This document shows positions 1 to 11,453 of a DNA stretch of 64,000 nucleotides, piece by piece. Each line of letters starts with the position of its first letter. Within the stretch, counting starts at the first letter, position 1. The stretch covers positions 1,116,001 to 1,180,000 of the forward strand of contig JAIXMP010000011.1 in the NCBI GenBank assembly GCA_025677815.1, in the 5' to 3' direction. A program made the translations under genes and the position numbers. The notes beneath the pieces were generated by a model. That model saw nothing but the letters and a program-made list of their open reading frames with translations, was not told the origin of the DNA and did not search any database. This DNA comes from Phascolomyces articulosus. Its lineage: Eukaryota; Mucoromycota; Mucoromycetes; Mucorales; Lichtheimiaceae.

Positions 1-154
1 TTTTTTTTGGTTTGGATTATTTTTTTTCTGTCGATTCATACAAAAAAATAGAAAAATGGATTCATATAGGGAAAAAAAAGGGTATACAAATAATAATAAT
101 AATAATAATAAAGAAGAAGAAAGAAATAGAGAACAGAAAAACTTTGTACAGAAA

Positions 155-193
<39 letters not shown>

Positions 194-502
194 CAGTGCA
201 ATAAGTAGAAGAAAGTGAATTGAAGTGGTGGTTTTTTTTACAAGTGGAAAAATGAATGAATGAATGTTACTGTGAATGATATATGCTGAGGATTGTGTTT
301 ATATGTGGATGGGAGAGTGTGAATGTGAATTTAGGTGAAATATATGTTTTTGTGTACGTTATATATCTATATACAACAAGGTGTGAAATTGTATTTTAGG
401 GTGTGAAATTGGCATATGAGATAAATAAAAAAAAGAATTAAAAAAAAGGTCTTGAAAAATGGGATGAAGAATGTGAAAGTGTACAAAAAGGAGGTTTTAC
501 AA
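1..502. other. 3' flank of the RhoGEF gene, no gene seen
   Basis: This stretch lies downstream of the minus-strand RhoGEF stop codon. It is A-rich with short TG- and AT-rich runs and a GA microsatellite at 159-190. I see no conserved reading frame, and the short open frame crossing the GA run is low complexity. It probably holds the RhoGEF 3' UTR and terminator, but no poly(A) signal could be singled out. Confidence 0.6.
159..190. repeat. (GA)16 microsatellite
   Basis: An uninterrupted GA dinucleotide run of about 32 bases in non-coding DNA. Confidence 0.95.
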
Positions 503-3500
503 TTATTGACGACCATTCATCTCGGAAAGGAAACGATTCTTAAATTCATTGGTTGAACGATCCAAATAATCGCGTTCTCCGTGAACTTGTCTATGTTTAC
601 GTGCTAAAAAACTATCTAGATCAAAAACAGTTTGTTGTTGCTGTTGTTGTTGTTGTTGAGTAGTTTTCAAAGAAAGAGGTGATTGTAAAGAAGTAGAAGA
701 ATGACTACCACTACCCATCATCATGGCTGTTGTAGAAGAAGTTCTTCGTTCTTGACGATATTGATGAATATGACTGAGTGACATTTTGATTTCTTCAAAA
801 TCACGCTAATAATAAAAAGAACAATGAAAATGCATGAGTGAAAAAAAAAAGTAGAATAAGGTCTAGTCGTTTTCTATCAACAATAACAATCAAGGTTTTT
901 CTTAATTTTTAATTTATACTTACACGGACATCATAACTGGGATCTTGTGCCGCTCGCTATTTTTTTTAAAAAAAGAGAGATGTTATTAGCCTTGTTGGAA
1001 AACAAAGCCGAAAAGAAAAAAAGCACGGCTCGTACTTGTTTTGGGAAAAATAAAAAGAAATAAAAAAAAAATCTTACCGAATGTGCCGAGCCAGCCAGGT
1101 GATTCACTTGCTTTTTTAACATGCGGCACTTGTCGTCAAACAAAGTGCTACGATTTCCGGATTCATTATTCCCGACCACGACAGATGACACGTCAAATCG
1201 ATTGGGTCGTTGTTCTTCATGTGTGTTAAACGGACTTGGTATATTATTGGCTGCAGTTCTTGGGGATGAATTATTATTATTATTCTTACTACTAACAGTA
1301 CTTAATAAATGTTGAATTCTACGTGAAAATTCATCTTTTGAATCATTCATTCTTGTAGAAGAAGGTGGAGGAGATGGAGAATGCTATATATATATATATA
1401 TATATTTATATAAAGTCAGTCAAAAGAATCCACCAAGTGATATATATATATATATATATTATATGATAAGTTTACCTTTGCCATTTCCAAATCTTCTAAA
1501 CTCAAGGAACTTCTTGTACTATGACTTGTCAATGAAACAGAATTTGAGAATGAACCATTAGAAACCGCGTGATTATTATTGAATGGGAAACTGGATGTGG
1601 ACGATCGTGTGCTGCTTCGGCTGGAAGGCCGCGAATCCGAATATTTATTCTAAAACAATTGTTTTTTTTTTTTTTGTGAGTTTATGAGTAATTTTATAAA
1701 CAATAAAGAGAGTGTCTTATTTTTATCTTTACCGGCATATCAAAATCGTCTTGAGGACTAGACACCATAGGGCGTTGAAACAAAATAGATTGTTCTGTAG
1801 GTAAACATAAAGAAGGAGGCAATGTTGTCCTACGTTGTTGTGTCGTTTTGTTATTATAATATTGTTTTTGTTGATCATAACCCACTGAAGTGGTAGAAGA
1901 AGATGTTGATTTTGTTAAACTCCTTGCTAATGTGCCGGATGAACTTGATGTCATACTACTTGAACGTGAACGCGATGAACTACTTTTACGACTAAAAGAT
2001 AATCTACCACCATTACCAATAGGAGAAGAACGTGAAGATGTAGGTTTGACAGAATTTCCTCCAGCGCGTGAAGGAGAAGTGGAACGTGACCGTTGATTAT
2101 TATTATTACCACCAAGCCAACCAGGGAGGGTAGGAATACTTGCAGATCGCGTGAGTGATCTTGAACGGGACCGGCTTCTAGGTCTTGCATCTAATTCTTC
2201 ACGATGTGCTTGTGTATATCCTTCTGATGTTCTTAAATGAAGTTCACATAAGAGAACTGTAAGAATTAGGAAGGAAGAAAAAGAGAGGGGGTTATGTTAG
2301 TAAAAAAAAACCTATTTTTAGTATATTTTAATAAATTTATTTACCATTACTCCAAAAAACATCTTGAAAAGCTTGTTTATTATTCAATCTGGCTGATTCG
2401 GATTCAAGTGGAACATTTTCCAAGAGAGATCGGGTCGGATGTAATGGAATTTTACTCCAGATATGATATCGGAAACCACGCTTATCCAATGCTCCTTGTA
2501 CCAACGCCACGATCCATGGCGCAGTAGTATGATGGCGGAATAAAGGCCGAAGATTGACGGATTTTCCTTCTTCAAAACACACGACGGCAATATTATGCTT
2601 ATAATTGGCTCGAGTGTAACTAGATGTATCATAAAGATTACTATACACTGTAGTAGAATCACACCATGTTCGATAATAAGCTCTATCGGTTTCCTCTAGA
2701 ATAGATAGATGCATATATGTTTTGTTTTTAATCTCTCTTATAGATATAACTTTTTGGATCGGGTATGTTGATTTATTTACCATAACGTTTGATCAATGCT
2801 TGAGCTTGATGAAATGAACTGATGAAATTGACTAATCTTGAAACTGAACCATATTCATCACCTCGTTCATCTTCATTACTAGGAATCACAGTAAATAATC
2901 GAAGTCCACGACGGAAATATTCTTCATGGGATTCAGTAGTAGGAGCAGGATCACGACGACCTCTTCCACGACCATAATCTTGTTTTTGAGAATTAACAGC
3001 AAATAATGTAAATGAATCAGGATTACCTATATAAATATAAATATATAGTTTGAGAGTTAAAGTAAACTATAAATACATCTAGGTAAATTCATCTTTTTTT
3101 TGTTTTTTGTTTTGTTTTACCTGGTGCACCTTCAAATAGTTGAACTTGTTCAATGTCGATCCATCCCTTAAATTTTAAGGAATCTTTTTTTGAATGGTTC
3201 CACATGAGTCCACTCTCTGGGATTTTACCATTGTCACAAATATCAATGCCTTTACAATGATTATTAGAACGCTCAGCAATCATGAGTTTATCTGCAAACA
3301 AAAATAATGTAACGGGTCTTTTGGTTTTTCCTTTCACACGATGGATTTCTTCCGCATCCAAATGAGCAATAAATGATCGATTTTGATTCATCAAATTACA
3401 CTATACAATGGTTTTTTTTAAGTGAAAAAATACATACATTATTAAATTGAAAGTTATTCCATTGTTATAATTATATGACTTACGGGAGAATATTTGACAG

Positions 3501-5278
3501 ATTGTTGAATGGTATAACATGTGGTCGCTAATTTAGTGGCATCATCATCAGCCATACTTGCAATACTACATGCTTTAATATAAGCACGCGTCAATGGTGA
3601 ATAATCAACATGATGTCTTGATGTATGCTTTAAGATATCTATTATTATTATTTTGTAAGGTTATCAATATAAAAAAAAGTTAGCCACAATAGTAAATAAG
3701 GAGGTGGAGATGTGTGTGTGCGTGCGTGCGTGGAAAAGAATGAAACTGTGTGTTTTTTGTTGATTTGTATTACCTTTAATCATCATTGTATAACGACCAA
3801 TCCGTTGAACAGGTTCACCTAAAAGTTCATCCATTTGTTTTTGAGCTAATCTTACACGATTTTTCATATAACAACTATCCAAGAATCGTTTATAACTATT
3901 ATTGCCATTCTTGTTATATTTCGATTGATGTAATTGATCAGCAAATGAACGATTAAGAACATAATATCGATAACATTCAAAGTTGACCATCTAAAAAAAA
4001 ATAGATAGATGGAAGTTCGAAAGGAAAGGGGGAAGGTAAGCAAAGGAGTACGTGTATGTATAATGTATGTTTGTGTGTATGTGTGTGTGTGTCACCTAAC
4101 GTTCTTTGATTGGCGTTGATGATAATTTGGGGGAAGGGAAAAGAGGGGGAGAGGGAAAGGGTTACACACAACAGCAAAAAAAAATACTTTACATGACTCT
4201 CACAAACTTTGCCAAAGCACACATCGTTATTGACTTCTTGTTCTGCGGCACTTTGTCCAGGGTTACACTTTTCAAGATCTATCATGAAACGTTTGGTATT
4301 TTCCAGAATATCTTCCATATTCAAAAACAATTTCTTGTGTTCAAAACGATCAATAATCGTTTGTTCTCCATTGTATTGAAGTGTTTGTGGATTCAAAGGT
4401 CGCGCAATCAATTCAACGATTGCTTGTAAAGTATTTACATAGGATTTTTCTGTTCGAATGAATTCATCAATATGAAATTTTCTTTTTTCTTCATTTTCTT
4501 CATACTAATCATGTGTGACATTAAAAAAAGTTGGATCATTGTTGTTGTCATGGTGAGTGTGGTCAAATATAATAGAAAAAAAGAGAAAAAGGACAAATAC
4601 GTCAAAAACCGGTTTTTTTTTTTGGTTTCATGGTGTAATATAAAAAAAAAGTGCTTTCATGTATCATGACGATTTACCTCCAAGTTTTCGATTTCAGCGA
4701 GGCATTCTATATCTGTTTTTTCATAAACAGTATCAAGACAAATAGGGTCTTGCGATGGACAATCATTACCAAGAATTCTCATAAGATGTTCATAACTAGT
4801 TCGATTTACTATATAAAATATAAATAATGGTTCATTGTTAGCTAGCTTTTTTTTATTATTATCTCTAATGATTTACTATAAAAGAGTAACAACATTACAT
4901 TTATCTCGGTCACTAGGAATGATAATATCCACATTTTGGCACTATTCAGTAAATGTTAGTTTTTAAGTAGTTTATAGACTGAGGGGGAAAAAAAAGTATA
5001 TAATTATTTTACCAGTGGTCTTTTTGTATTTTCAACAAGTGATTGATAAAGTTTGGATTGTTCATCAGTTGTTGGTGTAGTACATTCTGGGGTATCTTGT
5101 AATTCTGTTGGTAAATCATCTCTTTTTACAAGTTTCCATTGATGTTTATATCCCAATTCACAAAGTATTTTTTCATGATCCTATAATTGTTATATTAGTA
5201 CAATTTACTATTTTCATTGTTTTTTTTTTCTCATTTTTCATTTTTTTTTTTTACCTTCATAGAAGTACTTGGTGCCAT
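503..5278 (-). CDS. Rho guanine nucleotide exchange factor (DH-PH), multi-exon
   Basis: This is a Dbl-family exchange factor, expected to load GTP onto a Rho or Cdc42 GTPase at the cell cortex. The start ATG at 5276-5278 opens an 8-codon exon (MAPSTSMK) ending in a GT donor. The next exon begins DHEKILCELGYKHQ. The DH domain runs over about 4500-3530: it starts near IDEFIRTEKSYVNTLQ, and VQRIGRYTMMIK matches the conserved DH helix. A PH domain follows (about 3390-3120; VTLFLFADKLMIAE, then FKGWIDIEQVQLFEGAP). Another folded-looking segment lies at about 3030-2340. The C-terminal third is a disordered Ser/Arg-rich tail with a poly-Gln stretch, ending near 503. I counted at least ten short introns. 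No CNH domain follows the PH domain, which argues against a Rom2-type protein; a Bud3- or Gef-type relative is possible. The DH-PH assignment is firm, but the exact subfamily is not. Confidence 0.85.
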
Positions 5279-6145
5279 GGAAATAATAATAAAAAAGTGT
5301 ATGTATATATATGTCTGTTAAGTATAAGTATAAGTATTAAAGAATTAAAAAAAAAGAAGAGGAAGAGTGAAAGAGGTTTAAAGAAGAAGAAAAAAAAGTA
5401 AAAGAAAGAAAAAGAAAAAGAGAAAAGAAAATATATAAGGAATTATTATTTTACTACTTAACCAACTCTTCATGCGTGGGGGTTCATGCTTATTTCGCTT
5501 GCATTATTTGTTTTGGAGAAAAACTGTGGCAAAAAAAATGCATGTCTCCACTTTACAAAAATAGTGTAACCATAGGCACGGAGAGAAGGAAGGGAGACAC
5601 TTGTTGACATCTTTCTTTTTCATACCATTATAGTGACTCTTTGTATCAATTTCATGGTGTAAATAGAAAACAATGGGGAACCTCTCTCTCTATATATATT
5701 ATAATAAAGAAAAACGCGATGGGCAAATGATACTATCCTCTCCCGACCTCTCTCTCTCCCAATCACTTTGAACTTATCGGGTTCTATGCCGAAACGCCGC
5801 TCTCCCATTTAAATAATAAACAATCATCATCATCATCATCATCAACATCCAATAAAAAAAAACAACCACTCTTCTTCAACTTCTCTCTCTCCCCCCAACT
5901 CCACTCCACTCATCTTTTCTTATTATAAAAGTCCAATTCATGAATAATAATAAAAAAAAAAGGGGGCGCAAAGACCATTTTATTGTTTGTATAATAATCT
6001 AATTTCATCAAAGAATTTGAATGGCGTAAAATTCTTTTTTTTATATCCGCCTCGGCACAGACGGAACGAGAACCCGATGCGTTTTTTTTTATTATTTTAA
6101 TAAAAAAGATTGTTAAATGTAATATTAACTTTTGTGGATACTCCT
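5279..6145. other. Intergenic: RhoGEF upstream region and IFRD 3' flank
   Basis: This is 867 bp between two minus-strand genes. It carries CT-rich runs (about 5680-5760 and 5880-5910), a CAT trinucleotide run near 5822-5843 and several poly-A tracts. The CT-rich blocks upstream of the RhoGEF ATG resemble fungal pyrimidine-rich promoters. I see no gene. Confidence 0.5.
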
Positions 6146-6548
6146 TTAATGTTTCTTATGTGATTTTTTTAATCGTCTTGCTCTTTCACGTTTACTTGCT
6201 GCTGATCTTGATAATGACATATCTTCTTCCATTTCAAATCCTTCTCCAGTTCCTTCTTCTTCTTCTGAATCTTCATCACTATTCTCATCAGAATCAAATA
6301 CATTTTGTATACCACTTGATAATATATTTTCCAATAATTCGTTTTCCTATTATCAAATTAGATAGTTATTGTAGTACAGTAAAATGATATACATATATGC
6401 AATGTGTGCATCGTGTGTGAAAAAAAAATTAGAGTGTTTTCTCAATAGATAGAATATCACAAATAAATAAGAACTTACTTGGAGATGCCGTGCAATGCCT
6501 GTTCCCAAAAAACTTCGGAATGCTGCAAGTATCATGATGCGGGCTTGA

Positions 6549-6581
<33 letters not shown>

Positions 6582-8157
6582 CAAATAAGAATGTGTGTGT
6601 GAATTGAGATAGTATCATTCAAAGGACCCCAGTATTTTTTCACATAAAAGTAAAACTTACCCCATCCTCGGAATACCATCGTTTGACCACCAATTTTAAG
6701 TTTTTGTTTAGGTCGAGTTCCTTCTTCTACACTTTTAATGATATCACGAAATGCACTTTTTTGTTCTTTTCGATCTTGTTTATTGACACGTCGATTACTA
6801 TCTGTTGATAATCGTTGTAATGTATCAATCAAATCATCTATTTCTTCATATTCAGGTTTATCGTCTATTTCGAATTCACTTATTTCTTGAGTCTATCCAA
6901 TAGATTGAGTTATTCACATTGTCGATCACACACAAATTTTCTACCCCTCTCCTCCCACTTCTACATTAAAATTTACATTTTTATAGGAAGTTTGGACACA
7001 ATCAAACATTAATGCTACATTTTCTCCAGCAGCCACTCGATTTTCTTTGGATGAAGATTCTAAAAAGTCAATATGAACAGGCATCACTCTATATAGATTA
7101 TAAATCGAAGTTTTTTTTTTTTTAAGTATCCTCTCTCTCACTCACTCTATGAGAAAAGCTCACGTGAAAATAAGTTTTTACTTCTTACCCTTGTGATTCA
7201 TCCCAAGCATCTTCCCAAGATCCACGTCCATCACCAAATACAGTTGCATATAAAAGACCATAAGCACGTAAAGTAGTACATAATAATTCATCCATAACAC
7301 CTTGTTTCAATGTTTGATCAGAAGGTTCAAGTGGTTGACCATTAGAAATAAGGATTTTGAAAAAATAATCAAGACCTCCTTTTGTATCAGCATTTGAGGC
7401 GGCGATTAATGTGATTAATGCAAGTGTTTCAATGCACTAAATAATTATTATTATTATTATTATTTTTTTGGCGGGTTAATAAAAAATAACAAAATCTCTA
7501 TGCGTAAATGAAATAAATGCTCCACGAGATATATATATATATATTACCTGATGTTTTAATCGTACATCCGAAGCATCTGTAATTGTATTTTTTAATAATG
7601 ACAAGACCATACCAAAAAGTTCATCTTGTTCATCCCCTGCATTAATAAAAACTAAACCAATGCCTTTGGCTGCCACGATGGCTTCCAAAGTACTCCCCGG
7701 TTTTCGAAGGGATCGTACTAATAATTGTAATAAAGCTTCTTGACTAGATGGATTGGATTCAAAAAAATCTCCACAATAATTTCTTCCTAATAATCGATCC
7801 ATTTTTGTCAATGCGGTTTCACGGATACTATTATATATAATTTTTGTGTATGTGTACGTGTGTGGCGCGCATGAGTGTGTTATGTGTAAGTTCTTTCTCT
7901 TTTTATATATTTAATGTGGAAAAAAAAGCCACTCTTTTTATTTATTTATTTTACCTTGTACGTTTTTCACCTAAATCGTCTACACAACGACGTAGTTCGT
8001 CTATAAGTGATACTTCGTCTAAAGCCGATAATTCAGAATGTACATCGTCTGCTTCGTCTTCTGAGGCAGCTCTACTCGAAGCAGGTGTCCCCAGTTTATC
8101 TAATGCTACCATACGTGTTTGTTGTTTTCCTGCTTTTTTAGCTAAATTGCGTGGCAT
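6146..8157 (-). CDS. IFRD-family protein (interferon-related developmental regulator)
   Basis: This is a homologue of IFRD1/IFRD2, armadillo-like proteins known as transcriptional co-regulators; IFRD2 has also been found on inactive ribosomes. The start ATG at 8155-8157 gives MPRNLAKKAGKQQ, the basic N-terminus typical of the family. Exon 1 ends in EKRT and the next continues SIRETALTKMDRLLGRNY. The helical core includes LVRSLRKPGSTLEAIVAAKG and IGLVFINAGDEQDELFGMVL. Later exons carry EENRVAAGEN-type and DKPEYEEIDDLI-type segments, then the C-terminal IFRD_C-like part (ENELLENILSSGIQNVF), an acidic stretch, and a basic end (RERARRLKKSHKKH) at 6146. About seven exons are joined by GT-AG introns; one intron contains a 31-T run at 6551-6581. 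Order and content match the family over the whole length. The role in this organism is inferred. Confidence 0.85.
6551..6581. repeat. Poly-T tract, 31 nt
   Basis: A homopolymer run inside an intron of the IFRD-like gene, reading as poly-A on the coding strand. Confidence 0.95.
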
Positions 8158-8940
8158 GGTGATATTGTAAACGTTGGTAATTTAAAAAAAGAGATAAAAA
8201 AAAAGAGAGAGGAAGAAGAAAAAAAGTTATCGTAAAAAAAAAAAATCATAATGTAAAACAGCGGTCTAGCAAAAAAAAAAAAAAAAAATATAAACCTATG
8301 AATATAAGCCATTTTAACACGCACGCACACACACATACCTTGTTCAACTTACTATACTACTATATACTCATAAGAGTGAATGTCACGTCTTTTTTTTTTT
8401 TTTTTACTCTAGTTCAAGACATGGCTTTCTTCATTGAGAATAGAAATGAAATGAAATAAAAGTATTCAAAGTTGGTTTGTTTTGTGGGAAGTGAGAGATA
8501 GAGTCAATTGTTTAAGGTAATAATAACAAAAAAAATAAGTGGTCAATGCTTTATACAAAAAAGAAAGGTCAGAAATGGATGGGATAGGATGGATGAATGG
8601 TAAACCTCCTTTCCCATTATTGACTAAACTAAATAATCCTGTGTGCGTGAGAGAATTAGCAGGGTACTTCCACACTCCATATTTAAACAAATCACACTCA
8701 AAAATTAATCTGGTGATCGATTATGTTATGAATTTTGTGTGTGTGTGTAGTTGTACTTGGGTTTCTATATATTTTTATCTTTTCTTCTTCTTCCTCTTTC
8801 TTTCTTTCTTTCTTTTTCTTTATCTTTTTTTTATCTTACAAAAGAAGATATAATACTTTTTTTTAAAAAAAACCATTTTAATATAAACATAGTTATCATT
8901 ACCATAATAACAACAATAAACAATACTATCTCAAAAAAAG
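8158..8940. promoter_or_regulatory. Divergent intergenic region, IFRD-like (-) and 8941 gene (+)
   Basis: This 783-bp region between two divergent start codons probably contains both promoters. It has several poly-A/T tracts, a GT run near 8739-8750 and a TTTC-rich segment at about 8795-8820 upstream of the plus-strand gene. I cannot name a specific factor site or transcription start. Confidence 0.4.
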
Positions 8941-9795
8941 ATGACCAAAGCACCATTGACACCACCACCTCAAGAAGACGACCAAGGTCAAGAAGTCCAT
9001 CATCAACGTAAACCTTCTGTCACCTTTGATTTAAGCAATTTACCTGCTCCAAGTACACCTTCTTCTACCTTGATGATGCACTTGGGATTATCCACGGAAG
9101 AAGAAACACTCAACAGACAACAACAAGTGGAAGAAGCATTACTTTCACCGACCCGTTCCATTGATATTTCAGCACAAGCAGTCCCCGATACCATTTGTGT
9201 CGCATTATTGGATCGTGATACAGAAATGCGACACTTGGTTTCTCACAATACACCTTTATTCAATACCTTACGCTCTCATTTATTTCAAGATTGGCCACGA
9301 TTTGAAAATACATTATATGTTCCGCGTTCACAATTGGATGATATTGAATGGATGGCACGTATTTCAAAAACTTTACAACCCGTCCCTTCTTTATTACAAC
9401 AATTTCGTGATTTAGTAGGTTATGTGCCACCGACACCTACTTTGGAAGAACAAGAAGAAGAAAAAGGAAAAGATTATTTTTATAATGTAAAACAACAATA
9501 TCATGATGAATTTGATCATGTTGATATTACAAGGATACGTGCATTACCAGATAAACTCAAAGATTTCCCGACGCATTATCCACAATTTTTCATCAACTGT
9601 CAAAACTGTTTATTAAAAAAAACACAAGGGAAAGAAGATGAATATCAAGTATTTACAAAAACATTATTTTCATCTTCTAATACTTTACCAGATGATGTAT
9701 GGGAAATGAGAATATATAATCAATTGGATTCATATCCTGATTTATTAGCTCAATTCAAAGAAATCGTTCAATATGAAACTGATCAACAACTATAA
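8941..9795 (+). CDS. Uncharacterised 284-residue protein with a duplicated module
   Basis: This is a single-exon gene starting at a clear ATG after an A-rich leader, and I do not recognise the family. Residues 1-80 are polar and probably disordered, with a RKPSVTFDL patch. Residues about 85-163 and 197-279 look like two copies of one helical module. Both end in a similar motif: WMARIS..L....PSLLQQFRDLVGY in copy 1 and WEMRIYNQLDSYPDLLAQFKEIVQY in copy 2. The linker (about 165-190) is Glu/Lys-rich. The PDLL.QF ending faintly recalls the paired amphipathic helix of Sin3, but that is only a guess. No signal peptide or membrane segment is visible. SPC19 follows 176 bp downstream on the same strand; the genes are probably transcribed separately. 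Confidence 0.85.
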   Translation: MTKAPLTPPPQEDDQGQEVHHQRKPSVTFDLSNLPAPSTPSSTLMMHLGLSTEEETLNRQQQVEEALLSPTRSIDISAQAVPDTICVALLDRDTEMRHLVSHNTPLFNTLRSHLFQDWPRFENTLYVPRSQLDDIEWMARISKTLQPVPSLLQQFRDLVGYVPPTPTLEEQEEEKGKDYFYNVKQQYHDEFDHVDITRIRALPDKLKDFPTHYPQFFINCQNCLLKKTQGKEDEYQVFTKTLFSSSNTLPDDVWEMRIYNQLDSYPDLLAQFKEIVQYETDQQL

Positions 9796-9971
9796 TAAAC
9801 CTTTTTTTTTGTTCTCTCTCCCCCCCAACCCACAACCACTACACACATACATTACCTCCTTTCTCTTACTTTTCCCCCCAACCCCACTACACCTTTTTCC
9901 CCTTTATTACATTATTATTATTATTATTTTTACATATAACAAATAAAAAAACAAGTGTGCGTTATATTATT

Positions 9972-11274
9972 ATGGAACAAACGGAATGGCGGAAACCTTA
10001 TACTTTACTTGAGAATTTACAAGGTGCTAGCTCATGTTTAGAAGGCACTGTGCAGAATGTAAGGACACACACACACACATACCCCACCTACATACCCCAC
10101 CTACTCCTTTAACCTTGCATAATAGATTTAACAACATTTAATACATTAACATCCTCTTATACACACATTTTACTTGTAATAGCTTTCAGCATCCATTAAT
10201 ACATTAAAAGGAGTCACTCAAGATTATGATCGATTACGAACTGTCACAGAATTTCAAATGGTAAACTTTATATTCATGGATCATGGAGTCTATATATATA
10301 TATATATACAACTAACACCATTTATTTATTTTATTTTATTTTTTTAAAAAAAAATATGGGAATATATAGCAATCAGAAATCATTTCTGAAAATGATATTC
10401 GTTATGCAGAAAATGAAGTGATTGGAAAACGATTACCAGAAATTGAATCGTTATTAACACGAGCACAAACAGGACTGGACGCGCTTGAAAAAGAAGCCAA
10501 AGCCATGGAATCCAAAGTAACACGCGCGTCCTTATTGTTTTTTTTTTTGTTTTTTTTTTTTTTACGCGTGTGATATTCACATCCTTTTCTTTTAGGTGGA
10601 TGAACAAACAGAACAATTGAAATCATTAGAAGATGAAGCGATAACAACACAACCCACACGACAAGTTAAAAAACCTCGATTATTTAAAAATTCTTCTTCT
10701 CAACAACAACAACCTATTTCACAATCCCAATCATCTCTTCGGTCACAAACTTTACAGAAAAAGAAAAAGAAATTGGAACACGAATTGATTTCTTTACAAA
10801 CACGTGTAAATCAAGAAAAATTAAAAATTGAACAAATACAAGCTGAAAAAGGTATATCATTTTCATTTCTGTAAAATTCTACAATCTCTATGAGTAGATT
10901 TTAACGTACCCCCCAAACTCTTCTTAAATCATCATTTTAGCTCAAGAAGTCAAGAAAAAAGAAAAAGAAGCGGTAACCTCTTCCGATAATAATAAAGAAG
11001 ATCACGCGCCTTCTCAAATAAATGACCAAACCATGACAACAGAGGTAAACATTGTTGGGGGGCAAGACGAGGGAACATATAAAGAGAAAGCATATATGAA
11101 TAATACTATTTTTTTAAATATTAGGATATTCATACATTAAAGCAAATCAAGACATTATGTAAACTCCTTCTTCCAAGCGAAGATTCCATGATGGTTGCCA
11201 AACTATTGGAACAACATGTAAAAACAGATAATAATAATAACAATAATAATAATATGAATGAAGTTGCTATATAA
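9972..11274 (+). CDS. SPC19: DASH/Dam1 complex subunit Spc19
   Basis: Spc19 is part of the fungal DASH/Dam1 ring that couples kinetochores to spindle microtubules. I joined six exons that keep frame throughout: 9972-10058, 10183-10260, 10370-10516, 10596-10851, 10941-11044 and 11125-11274, giving 273 residues. Family features are LLENLQGASSCLEGTV at the N-terminus, then SASINTLKGVTQDYDRL, then SEIISENDIRYAENEV and LPEIESLLTRAQTGLDALEK. These follow the order of the Spc19 domain (one cysteine/leucine helix, a DF-L segment, then a long coiled coil). The rest is Gln/Lys-rich coiled coil with an Asn run before the stop. It converges on MCM2, leaving about 180 bp between the stop codons. DASH is essentially fungus-specific, so this gene also helps identify the organism. 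Confidence 0.85.
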
Positions 11275-11453
11275 AAAAAATGAGAGAGAGTTCAAGTTTT
11301 TTTTTGTTGTTTGTTGTTATGGATGGTTGGTGGTGGGATGTATGCGTTGAATAGATGATGCGTGTGAATATTAAAAAAAAAAGGGTGTGTGGTGGTGGTG
11401 GATTATGTTACAGATTTTAGAAAAAAGAAGAATGAAAATATTAAAAAGGCAAA

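Noticed and set aside
12..218. 68-codon ORF at the left edge
   Set aside because: It runs through AAT and GA microsatellites and has no conserved content.
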